From JAJFTV01 sp964426355 (GTDB lineage Bacteria; Chloroflexota; Anaerolineae; Anaerolineales; Anaerolineaceae), in contig CAYRRA010000208.1 of the NCBI GenBank assembly GCA_964426355.1, positions 1 to 7,054 of the forward strand: DNA of 7,054 bases, in the 5' to 3' direction. Under the pieces are notes generated by a model that worked only from the letters and a program-made list of their open reading frames with translations, searched no databases and was not told the DNA's origin. Positions 1 to 5,861 of the stretch are shown piece by piece. Position numbers and translations under genes: made by a program. How positions within the stretch are numbered: position 1 is the stretch's first letter; the number at the start of each line of letters is the position of its first letter.

Positions 1-99
1 AATATAAACTTGACAACGTCTATCCGTTTTAGCACACACTTTTTCACTGGAAATTTCTTAGTTTCTGTGACAAAATCACCCAATTTTGCACATTTCGGA

Positions 100-132
100 C
101 TCAATTCGGGATCACTTTATCTAATCCCACCC
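100..132. repeat. Dispersed 33-bp intergenic repeat, copy A
   Basis: It starts with CTCAATTCGGGATCACTT and ends with ATCCCACCC. It matches positions 4643-4675 at 30 of 33 bases, with differences only at offsets 19, 23 and 24. The inverted arms are GGGAT and ATCCC with one mismatched pair inside. It lies 94 bp before the SMR start codon. The rest of 1-226 shows no gene that I can support. Two copies in unrelated intergenic regions suggest a repeat family or a shared regulatory site. Confidence 0.6.
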
Positions 133-226
133 ACCAGCCTTAAGCGAAAAGTTTGTCGGTTTCCGCCATGCCGCCATTTGTGCAACAGTGGTACACTCAG
201 GGCACACAACACAACGAGGAAATATC

Positions 227-562
227 ATGCACCCCATGCTTTTACTCATGCTTGCCATACTCACCGAGGTCATCGGCACCACCGCCCTGAAATTTGTACA
301 AGGCTTTACCAAACTCGTTCCCAGCCTGATTGTCGTTGCTGGTTATGGTCTTTCGTTTTATCTTTTCGCCATTGCGCTGAAGAGCATCCCCCTGGGGTCG
401 GCTTATGCCATCTGGTCGGGTGTAGGTACAGCAGCCACCATCCTCATCAGCATTTATCTACTGCGTGAAAAACTTGACGTACCCATGTTGATTGGCGTGG
501 CGCTGATCGTTATCGGCGTATTTGTGATTAGTTTCTTCTCAAAGAGCATCTCTGCCGCATAA
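227..562 (+). CDS. Small multidrug resistance (SMR) efflux transporter, EmrE/Qac type
   Basis: This is a 111-residue inner-membrane protein of the SMR family, whose members work as antiparallel dimers and exchange protons for cationic drugs such as quaternary ammonium compounds. Four hydrophobic segments lie at about residues 4-21, 33-51, 58-79 and 86-105. Numbering matches EmrE without a gap: the proton- and substrate-binding Glu14 in TEVIGTT, Tyr40, Tyr60 and Trp63 in AYAIWSGVG, Asp84, and Gly90 and Gly97 in helix 4. The GTT-x-LKF stretch after Glu14 is typical of the Qac/EmrE branch rather than the guanidinium (Gdx) exporters. The ATG at 227 is preferred over an in-frame GTG at 188 because GAGGA lies 6 nt before it and it gives the usual family length. 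No second SMR gene is adjacent, so a homodimer is likely. The exact substrate cannot be told from sequence. Confidence 0.95.
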   Translation: MHPMLLLMLAILTEVIGTTALKFVQGFTKLVPSLIVVAGYGLSFYLFAIALKSIPLGSAYAIWSGVGTAATILISIYLLREKLDVPMLIGVALIVIGVFVISFFSKSISAA

Positions 563-699
563 AAACGGGTCTTTTGCCAGGCAATCTGCCAATAAATTGA
601 TGCCCCCTTTCCGCATGTTGGCACTCTTAAGGGGCGAGCCATCCATGTGGGTCTGTTTGTATTTAAATCGACCCCAAGAGGTGATTTATTCCCCGGTAG

Positions 700-729
700 T
701 TGACAAACCTATCGTCGCTATGGAATAAT
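700..729 (+). promoter_or_regulatory. Sigma70-like promoter for the PilZ gene
   Basis: A perfect -35 hexamer TTGACA (700-705) is followed after 18 bp by AATAAT (724-729), which matches the TATAAT consensus at 5 of 6 positions. The expected transcription start is near 735-737, giving a leader of about 113 nt before the PilZ start codon. No gene other than PilZ lies downstream on this strand before the gap. Called from consensus only. Confidence 0.6.
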
Positions 730-734
730 GAAAG

Positions 735-750
735 TGCCGGCATGCTGGCA
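735..750. promoter_or_regulatory. Near-perfect palindrome at the predicted transcription start
   Basis: TGCCGGCATGCTGGCA reads the same on both strands at 14 of 16 positions and begins about where transcription from the 700-729 promoter should start. Such a position would suit an operator bound by a dimeric repressor, or a small hairpin at the mRNA 5' end. A second small inverted repeat, ATTGC-AGG-GCAAT, follows at 760-772. No regulator gene is visible in the window, so the role is inference. Confidence 0.3.
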
Positions 751-765
751 GGTTATCGCATTGCA

Positions 766-793
766 GGGCAATCCAGTTCACGGGGGCAATCCA
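766..793 (+). repeat. Two direct copies of GGGCAATCCA in the PilZ leader
   Basis: The 10-mer GGGCAATCCA occurs at 766-775 and again at 784-793, an 18-bp period. It lies in the presumed 5' untranslated region of the PilZ gene. It could be a pair of protein-binding half sites, or chance. No known RNA motif was recognised around it. Confidence 0.3.
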
Positions 794-848
794 TCCTGTC
801 CACTTCATGATACAGCCAGCGGAAAATCACAAGAAAGGCAGGTGATGC

Positions 849-1586
849 ATGGGAAGCACAGATGATATTCTGAAGATATTCCGCCAGATTGCATACGAAA
901 ACAGAAAAGTTCGGCTGCTCAACTTATACAAAGGCATCCCCATTTCCTATGCTGCCAGTATTGTCAGCATAGGTGAGGCTTCCGTCACGGTGCGCACCGA
1001 AAAGATCCAAATGGTGTGTATGTACCTGGCAAAAGAGACCCATATCCAAAACGTTCAATTTCCACACCTGGTACGTGCGAGCGTGGTACTGGTAGAAGCA
1101 GAAAAGGGAAATGTCATGCTATCGCATTTCTCCTACAAGCCCGAGAGGTTTGGCGAGCTCACCCAGGCGCAAGTTCAACCGGGAAGCCCAATCCAGGGGA
1201 TCATGCTTTCACAGCAAGACTTGCAGGTCAGCGGCGAACTGGCAGACATCTCGCTGGATGGCGTTGCCGTCATCGTGGATGAAAAAAGCAAGGCAATTCC
1301 CTGCCAGGTTGGTGAAGATGTGCGCGTCCAGGTACGGTTACCGCGCACAGTCTTATTCGATGAAGAAGAACCAACCCAGGCACTCGAGTTATTTGGCAGC
1401 ATTGCCAACATCAAAAGCGGCTTACCGGATGGAAAATGCCGCATCGGTGTGGAGTTGCATCGCGACAGCCCGGCGCGTCTTGACCTGGCGCGGTTTATCT
1501 CGCTTCGACAAACAGAGTTGCTGCGCGAAATCCGCTCAATCTACGAGCTCGTCAGCCTGGAAACCAGTGAAACGTCCAGAGGCTGA
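849..1586 (+). CDS. PilZ-domain protein with N-terminal extension, degenerate c-di-GMP arginine motif
   Basis: This is a 245-residue soluble protein. Residues 1-100 resemble the N-terminal domain found before PilZ in some bacterial two-domain PilZ proteins; the pattern around residues 20-35 (KVRLLNLYKGIPIS) and a FPHLVRA stretch near 71-77 fit my memory of that group. Residues from about 103 to 230 form the PilZ domain, with the D-x-S-x-x-G motif at 133-138 (DISLDG). The usual RxxxR, expected just before the VxPxxPI segment at 109-115, appears to be replaced by L104 and Q108, so cyclic di-GMP binding may be weak or lost. PilZ proteins act as c-di-GMP receptors in motility, adhesion and secretion; the partner here is unknown. 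The start is firm at 849, because an in-frame TGA lies at 843-845. A promoter is seen at 700-729. The gene converges with the S10 peptidase gene. Confidence 0.82.
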   Translation: MGSTDDILKIFRQIAYENRKVRLLNLYKGIPISYAASIVSIGEASVTVRTEKIQMVCMYLAKETHIQNVQFPHLVRASVVLVEAEKGNVMLSHFSYKPERFGELTQAQVQPGSPIQGIMLSQQDLQVSGELADISLDGVAVIVDEKSKAIPCQVGEDVRVQVRLPRTVLFDEEEPTQALELFGSIANIKSGLPDGKCRIGVELHRDSPARLDLARFISLRQTELLREIRSIYELVSLETSETSRG

Positions 1587-1627
1587 CGAGGGTAGCCCCA
1601 GCGCATTGCAGCGGGTGTTTATTGCGG
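1573..1627. repeat. 55-bp sequence at the left edge of the N gap (contig overlap)
   Basis: These 55 bases are identical to 1728-1782 on the other side of the gap. They contain the last codons and TGA of the PilZ gene and the last codons of the S10 peptidase gene on the opposite strand. The most likely explanation is that adjoining contigs end in the same k-mer, so only one copy exists in the genome. Confidence 0.85.
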
Positions 1628-1727
1628 NNNNNNNNNNNNNNNNNNNNNNNNNNNNNNNNNNNNNNNNNNNNNNNNNNNNNNNNNNNNNNNNNNNNNNNNN
1701 NNNNNNNNNNNNNNNNNNNNNNNNNNN
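1628..1727. other. Assembly gap, exactly 100 N
   Basis: The run of N has the round length used as a default for gaps of unknown size. Because the same 55 bp flanks it on both sides, the real gap is probably negative: the two contigs overlap, and merging them leaves about 32 bp between the stop codons of the two convergent genes. Open reading frames that run through it are meaningless. Confidence 0.95.
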
Positions 1728-1782
1728 CGTCCAGAGGCTGACGAGGGTAGCCCCAGCGCATTGCAGCGGGTGTTTATTGCGG
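1728..1782. repeat. 55-bp sequence at the right edge of the N gap (contig overlap)
   Basis: This is an exact copy of 1573-1627. It repeats the PilZ gene tail without the rest of that gene, and includes the real 3' end of the S10 peptidase gene. Its first 45 bases before the peptidase stop codon should not be annotated as a second gene fragment. Confidence 0.85.
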
Positions 1783-3252
1783 TAAAGACTCGTAAATGAA
1801 CTGCACCAGGTCGGTTCTGAGCTGTGCCAATGAGGGGATGTGCAGATACATCATGTGACCGGCTTCGTAGTACGTCATCTTGATCTGGCGGCGCTGCTGC
1901 TCCGGAAGCTCGATATGGTCAAATGTGTACCCGGTTGCCAGGTAAGGCGTTGCCAGGTCAAAAAAGCCATTGCAGACGATCACCCTCAAACCCGGATGCA
2001 ATTGAAACGCATTGCGTAAATTTTCTCCCGTATTGACATATTGATTCTGGTAGGGCTCATACTTCCAGGATTCATAAAGCGACTTGAGCACCTCATAGGG
2101 GATTTCCAGGTCAAAATCCAGTTCGCGCACCAGGTAATCGTACATGGCGCTGCTGTAGGGACCGAGGATGGCTGAATAGCTGGGGTCAATCTCATGCGTT
2201 TCACCTACTGCGTCCCGGTCAAAACCGGTATAACGGCTGTCCAGCCGCCCAACCGTCAACCCTTGCTCGCGCAGCAACTCCTTGCAGAAGCGGTGAATGT
2301 TGATGCGCAGGTTGGTACGCTCGATATACCCTTCGCTCAAACCAGTATAGCGTGCCAGCTTTTTCGCAATACCGGCGCGTTCTTCGCCCTGCAGGCGCGC
2401 TCCTTTCATCAAAGCCAGGGTGTATTCGTTCAGCGCAAAATCTTCCACCTCTTTCAGAGTCTTCCGCAAATCCGCCTGAAGCGCCGGTTCCAACTGCTTG
2501 TGATACCAGGCTGTGGCGGTGTAGGTAGGCAGGAAGAGGATGTGAGGTAGGTCGTTGCCGGGGTCAAACTCGGCGGTGAGGAAATTGAGGATGGATGAAA
2601 CCAGCATCACACCATTTAGATACATGCCGTGGCGCATGTGCAGGTAACCCGCCAGCCCGGCAGCGCGCGTGGTGCCATAGCTCTCGCCGATCAGGAACTT
2701 GGGTGACGCCCAGCGCTTGCTGCGCGTGGTCCACAAGCGGATAAAATCTCCGACCGATTCGATGTCCTTCTTGACGTTGTGGAACTGTTCGGGTTTTTCC
2801 TTGGGCACGGCGCGGCTGTAACCGGTGCTGACCGGGTCGATAAAGACCAGGTCGGTGGTTTCCAGCAGGGTGTAATCGTTATCCACCAGTTGATACGGTG
2901 GGGGGAGAGGTTTCCCTTCTTCATCCATACGTACGCGCCGAGGTCCCAGCACGCCCAGGTGCAGCCAGACAGAAGAAGAGCCCGGACCCCCGTTGAAAGA
3001 GAAGGTCAGCGGGCGCGCTGCGGAGTCTACCACACCGTCCAGTTCGTACGCCACGTAAAAGATGGAGGCTTTGTTCTTCTGCCCTTCCTCCAGGTCTTCC
3101 TCTTTCAACAATATCGTCCCGGCGGTAACGGTATAGTTGAGCTGCTTGCCGTTAACCGTGGCAGAATGCTTTGTAACGGAAGTCTTCTCCTCTACGGGCG
3201 GTGTGGGTTGCTTTTCATTGTCTTTGGTATCAGACTTGTTTTCTGTCGTCAT
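1774..3252 (-). CDS. Serine carboxypeptidase, peptidase family S10
   Basis: This 492-residue alpha/beta-hydrolase enzyme is predicted to remove C-terminal residues from peptides. The catalytic triad is complete: Ser191 in GESYGT, Asp432 in NGFFDLATP and His466 in YYEAGHMMY. The conserved substrate-binding loop NGGPGSSS is at 87-94 and the FIDPVSTGYS segment at 137-146, both hallmarks of S10. The first 30 residues are highly charged and rich in Lys, Glu, Thr and Pro, with no signal peptide or lipobox, unlike most S10 enzymes, which are secreted or lysosomal. The start ATG at 3252 has AAAGGAG at 3258-3264, six bases upstream. It is the last gene of a probable four-gene - strand operon, 54 bp after the M24 gene, so it probably acts on cytoplasmic peptides. 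Substrate preference is not evident. Confidence 0.93.
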   Translation of the reverse strand: MTTENKSDTKDNEKQPTPPVEEKTSVTKHSATVNGKQLNYTVTAGTILLKEEDLEEGQKNKASIFYVAYELDGVVDSAARPLTFSFNGGPGSSSVWLHLGVLGPRRVRMDEEGKPLPPPYQLVDNDYTLLETTDLVFIDPVSTGYSRAVPKEKPEQFHNVKKDIESVGDFIRLWTTRSKRWASPKFLIGESYGTTRAAGLAGYLHMRHGMYLNGVMLVSSILNFLTAEFDPGNDLPHILFLPTYTATAWYHKQLEPALQADLRKTLKEVEDFALNEYTLALMKGARLQGEERAGIAKKLARYTGLSEGYIERTNLRINIHRFCKELLREQGLTVGRLDSRYTGFDRDAVGETHEIDPSYSAILGPYSSAMYDYLVRELDFDLEIPYEVLKSLYESWKYEPYQNQYVNTGENLRNAFQLHPGLRVIVCNGFFDLATPYLATGYTFDHIELPEQQRRQIKMTYYEAGHMMYLHIPSLAQLRTDLVQFIYESLPQ

Positions 3253-3281
3253 GGTATCTCCTTTGAATTAGAGTACAGGAT

Positions 3282-3295
3282 CCCCCCACGGGGGG
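3282..3295 (-). promoter_or_regulatory. GC-rich hairpin between the M24 and S10 genes
   Basis: CCCCC-CACG-GGGGG forms a five-pair GC stem with a four-base loop in the 54-bp spacer between the M24 stop codon and the S10 Shine-Dalgarno site. No U-run follows on the - strand, so full termination is unlikely. It could stabilise the upstream mRNA end, or reduce read-through and so set the S10 level below M24. Function is inferred. Confidence 0.4.
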
Positions 3296-3306
3296 TGTTC
3301 TCCATC

Positions 3307-4602
3307 TCACCCGATCAAATACAGCTCGGTCTGCCGACCCGACAGCCAGCGCATCGTTCCATCTTGCAGAAGGGCATCCTGCTCCAGTGCGAACATCACC
3401 TGCTGACCGCCCCACTCCGGCACGGCTTGTTTTACATTCAACTCGATCGAATAACACGTGCTGTCAAAAAGCTCATAATCGCCCACGCCGGGCACACCCT
3501 GCTGCTGATCCCACAACCCGATAGTAGGTCCTGCCGCATGACCGTGATAGCCGAGCGGGTGGGTATAGATGGTCGCATCCAGTTTCTCGCGCTGCGCCTG
3601 CTCCAGTGCTTCCTTGAGCACCTGGTTACCGGTTTTTCCCGGTTGCATGGCTTGCATGTGAATATCCTGCAGGCGGTTGCTGGCTGCCAGACCCGCTTTG
3701 AGCCCTGCGGGAGCATCCGTTTCCCCCGGGTGCAGCACATAAGCCAGTTCCTGCTGATCGGTGGCTAAGCCGAGATAATAAAAACCCACATCGCAGTGTA
3801 GCAAATCACCCGGCAGGATCACGGTGCGCGGTTCTTTGGGCGTTTCACCGATCCGGGTTACAGCCTCGCCAAAACCCTGCAAATCCACGCTGGGTTGAAA
3901 CCACGCCTGCACGCCCATTTCCGACATACGCTGGCGCATCCACCAGACCACATCCTCGGTGGTCGTCACACCGGGGTGAATCACCCGGCTGGAGAACGCC
4001 TCCGCGATAATCGCATGACCCAGTTGAACAATACCGGGGTAAACCAGCAATTCCGGACGGATGCGCGTTTCCAGCCAGCCCACAGCCAGCCATTCGGCGC
4101 TGCGCACGCGCGCGCGGTACGGCTCATTCAGCGCCGCAAGGATGCGGGTGAACTCGCTGTGCGTGATGCCATCGCCAAAGGCAAATGTCTCGGAGAAATT
4201 CAAGCCGATGCAAGCCGGGTCGCGCTCGCGCACCACGCGCGCCAGGCATTCAAACTGCGTCTCCTCATCAGGGTTCCAACTGGCGGTGTAAAAATCGCCA
4301 AAGCCATAGCGCGAAAGGCTCAAGCGCTCCAGGCTCCCATCCGGACGCAGGTAAAAAACCAAAATGGTGCGCCGCCGGGCAGACATTTCCGGCTGAGGAA
4401 GCATGGATAGGATCGCCGGATCTTCGTTGTACTCCCGCGAGGTCACAATCCACATATCGAAGCCCTCGCGCTGCATCAACGGGACAATCAACTCATCCAG
4501 GCGCTGCCGCAGCCATTTATTTTGAACCTCAGCCCGCTGGCGCAGCGGCAGGATCTTGTTTTGCATCTCAGAAATCGTGAAAAACGGTTTGGTACAAGCC
4601 AT
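3307..4602 (-). CDS. M24 family metallopeptidase (Xaa-Pro aminopeptidase/prolidase-like)
   Basis: This 431-residue pita-bread-fold metallopeptidase has a creatinase-type N-terminal domain at about 1-165 and the catalytic domain after it. The five dinuclear-metal ligands are visible: Asp271 (CDVG), Asp282 (LATDQQ), His355 (GHAAGP), Glu387 (SIELN) and Glu407 (FALEQD). Family members cleave the bond before proline in peptides (aminopeptidase P) or dipeptides (prolidase); which one applies here is not decidable. There is no signal peptide, so the enzyme should be cytoplasmic. The start is placed at 4602 because AGGAGG lies six bases before it; upstream in-frame ATGs at 4617 and 4647 would add 5 and 15 residues, and the nearer one overlaps that Shine-Dalgarno site. 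It follows the amidohydrolase pair by 104 bp and precedes the S10 gene by 54 bp, all co-directional. Confidence 0.92.
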   Translation of the reverse strand: MACTKPFFTISEMQNKILPLRQRAEVQNKWLRQRLDELIVPLMQREGFDMWIVTSREYNEDPAILSMLPQPEMSARRRTILVFYLRPDGSLERLSLSRYGFGDFYTASWNPDEETQFECLARVVRERDPACIGLNFSETFAFGDGITHSEFTRILAALNEPYRARVRSAEWLAVGWLETRIRPELLVYPGIVQLGHAIIAEAFSSRVIHPGVTTTEDVVWWMRQRMSEMGVQAWFQPSVDLQGFGEAVTRIGETPKEPRTVILPGDLLHCDVGFYYLGLATDQQELAYVLHPGETDAPAGLKAGLAASNRLQDIHMQAMQPGKTGNQVLKEALEQAQREKLDATIYTHPLGYHGHAAGPTIGLWDQQQGVPGVGDYELFDSTCYSIELNVKQAVPEWGGQQVMFALEQDALLQDGTMRWLSGRQTELYLIG

Positions 4603-4642
4603 AGAATACCTCCTCATGATTGTGAAAAGAACGCCAACCAGC

Positions 4643-4675
4643 CTCAATTCGGGATCACTTAATCCGATCCCACCC
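4643..4675. repeat. Dispersed 33-bp intergenic repeat, copy B
   Basis: This second copy of the element at 100-132 lies in the 104-bp space between the stop codon of the active amidohydrolase (4707) and the start of the M24 peptidase gene (4602). The arms are perfect here: GGGATC, 9-nt spacer, GATCCC (4651-4671). In the operon's mRNA (- strand) it could form a 6-bp hairpin, but no run of U follows directly, so it is not a standard terminator. It may alternatively be a DNA-binding site. Confidence 0.6.
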
Positions 4676-4706
4676 GACCTTCAGGTAAGTTGTTTAGAAA
4701 AAGTGG

Positions 4707-5861
4707 TTATTTCTTCCGATACACAACCTCACCGTTGATCAGTGTAAAGCGCACCTCAGCGGAGACATCCAGCGCGGGAATACCCTTGAACAGTACAATA
4801 TCGGCATCCTTACCGGGTTCCAGCGAACCCACCCGGTCGGCAACACCCAGCGCTTTTGCGGCATTGATCGTAATCATCCGCAGAGCGCGCTCATGCGGCG
4901 TTCCCCAGCGCACCGCCTCACCGGCAGCGTTCACCAGGTGGTCAAGCGAGTAAATCGGCGCATCAGTGATGAGGGTCACGTTCAACCCGCGCTCATCCAG
5001 TTCTTTCACACAGATCATATCGGCGCCGGTCAACTCACCGTATCCGTTGGGCACGCCGGTTGGCCCGAACATGACCGTTCCGCCACCCGCAACCAGTTCA
5101 TCATAGAAGTCATAGGCTGCCCAACCGTGGTCGATGGAATAATCACAGCCAAATTCCTTTGCGATGTCAATGGCGGTGACCATGTCGAACTGTTCGCAGT
5201 GGATTTTAAGGGGTATTTCCTTTTTCAAAACCGGAATAATCGCCTCGGATTTGGCGTCATAGGGCGGCAACTTGCTTTTATCGTCGCCAGCGGCTTCTTT
5301 TTTCTGCATGTATTCCACGGCTGTCTGAAGTGCTGCGCGCATCAGAGCGGCGATGCCCATGCGGGTCATCGGCATCTGGTTCTTGGGACCGTAGATCCCT
5401 TTGGGATTGCCGCCCAAAGCCATCTTGAGCGCACACGGGTTTTTGAGCACCATGTCAAAGATATTCGAACCGTACGTTTTGGTGGCAAAAGCCCAACCCC
5501 CAATAACATTCCCGCTGCCCGGCGCAATACACACCGTGGTGACCCCGGCTTGATGGGCAAACTGGAAGTTTTTGTCGGAGATATCCACGCCATGCAGTGC
5601 CTGAACCTGCGGGGTGACCGGGTCGGTCATTTCGTTTAGATCCATGTTATCGGCAGCAACCGGGTCAAAACCGCCAATATGGGTATGTGTGTCGATGAGA
5701 CCCGGCAGGGCGGTCAATCCATCGGCAAGAAGAATTTGAGCGCCTTCAGCCTTGATCTCCACATCGATTCCCACAATTTTCCCATCGCCGACCAGGATAT
5801 CCCCTTTTTCGAACACTTCCCCTGCCATAGTGTAAATTCTTGCGTTCTTAATCAGCAGCAT
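4707..5861 (-). CDS. Metal-dependent amidohydrolase (imidazolonepropionase/prolidase-related), catalytically complete paralog
   Basis: This 384-residue cytoplasmic enzyme belongs to the amidohydrolase superfamily, in the broad imidazolonepropionase-related group that also includes amidohydrolase-fold prolidases. A short N-terminal beta-sandwich part (1-50) leads to the TIM barrel. Metal ligands seen are His59 and His61 (DTHTH), His221 (KIHCEQ), His245 (SIDHG) and Asp300 (LITDAP); a possible Lys ligand near 146-154 cannot be assigned safely. The C-terminal signature MITINAAKALG...GSLEPGKDADIVLF (329-357) is standard. The ATG overlaps the end of the upstream paralog by 10 bp (ATGCTGCTGA contains the TGA), and an AGGAGA Shine-Dalgarno site lies nine bases before it inside that gene, so translation is probably coupled. 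The substrate is unknown; the two downstream peptidases suggest a peptide, a dipeptide or a modified amino acid. Confidence 0.92.
   Translation of the reverse strand: MLLIKNARIYTMAGEVFEKGDILVGDGKIVGIDVEIKAEGAQILLADGLTALPGLIDTHTHIGGFDPVAADNMDLNEMTDPVTPQVQALHGVDISDKNFQFAHQAGVTTVCIAPGSGNVIGGWAFATKTYGSNIFDMVLKNPCALKMALGGNPKGIYGPKNQMPMTRMGIAALMRAALQTAVEYMQKKEAAGDDKSKLPPYDAKSEAIIPVLKKEIPLKIHCEQFDMVTAIDIAKEFGCDYSIDHGWAAYDFYDELVAGGGTVMFGPTGVPNGYGELTGADMICVKELDERGLNVTLITDAPIYSLDHLVNAAGEAVRWGTPHERALRMITINAAKALGVADRVGSLEPGKDADIVLFKGIPALDVSAEVRFTLINGEVVYRKK

Larger units (their letters stand above)
563..848. other. Intergenic region between the SMR and PilZ genes
   Basis: This 286-bp spacer holds no supportable gene. 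Its first part has a loose inverted repeat, CCCCTT (604-609) and AAGGGG (629-634), with a 19-nt loop and no U-run, too weak to call an SMR terminator. Its second part carries the promoter at 700-729, the palindrome at 735-750 and the direct repeats at 766-793, all apparently belonging to the PilZ gene. Confidence 0.6.

Noticed and set aside
10..15. TTGACA as a -35 box for the SMR gene
   Set aside because: No acceptable -10 hexamer lies 16-18 bp downstream (the sequence there is CACACA), and it sits over 200 bp from the start codon.
1..226. Guanidine riboswitch upstream of the SMR gene
   Set aside because: I found no paired ACGR-loop hairpins or ykkC-like motif, and the protein is of the EmrE/Qac branch rather than the guanidinium exporter branch.
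10..468. 152-residue + strand open frame covering the SMR region
   Set aside because: It overlaps the SMR gene in another frame, has no recognisable domain and a low-complexity His/Cys-rich translation, and the SMR frame is certain.
604..634. CCCCTT/AAGGGG inverted repeat as a terminator of the SMR gene
   Set aside because: The stem is six pairs with a 19-nt loop and no T-run follows, so it does not meet the usual pattern of an intrinsic terminator.
1573..1782. 55-bp direct repeats read as target-site duplication or attachment sites around an unsequenced insertion
   Set aside because: The copies end exactly at a 100-N run and have no mobile-element features; a k-mer-length contig overlap explains them more simply.
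2779..3768. 329-residue + strand open frame antisense to the S10 and M24 genes
   Set aside because: It spans the junction of two firmly identified genes on the opposite strand and shows no domain; it is an antisense shadow of their codon use.
4619..4647. Possible - strand promoter TTGAGG-N17-CACAAT before the M24 gene
   Set aside because: Each box matches only 4 of 6 positions, and the implied transcription start would cut into the Shine-Dalgarno site.
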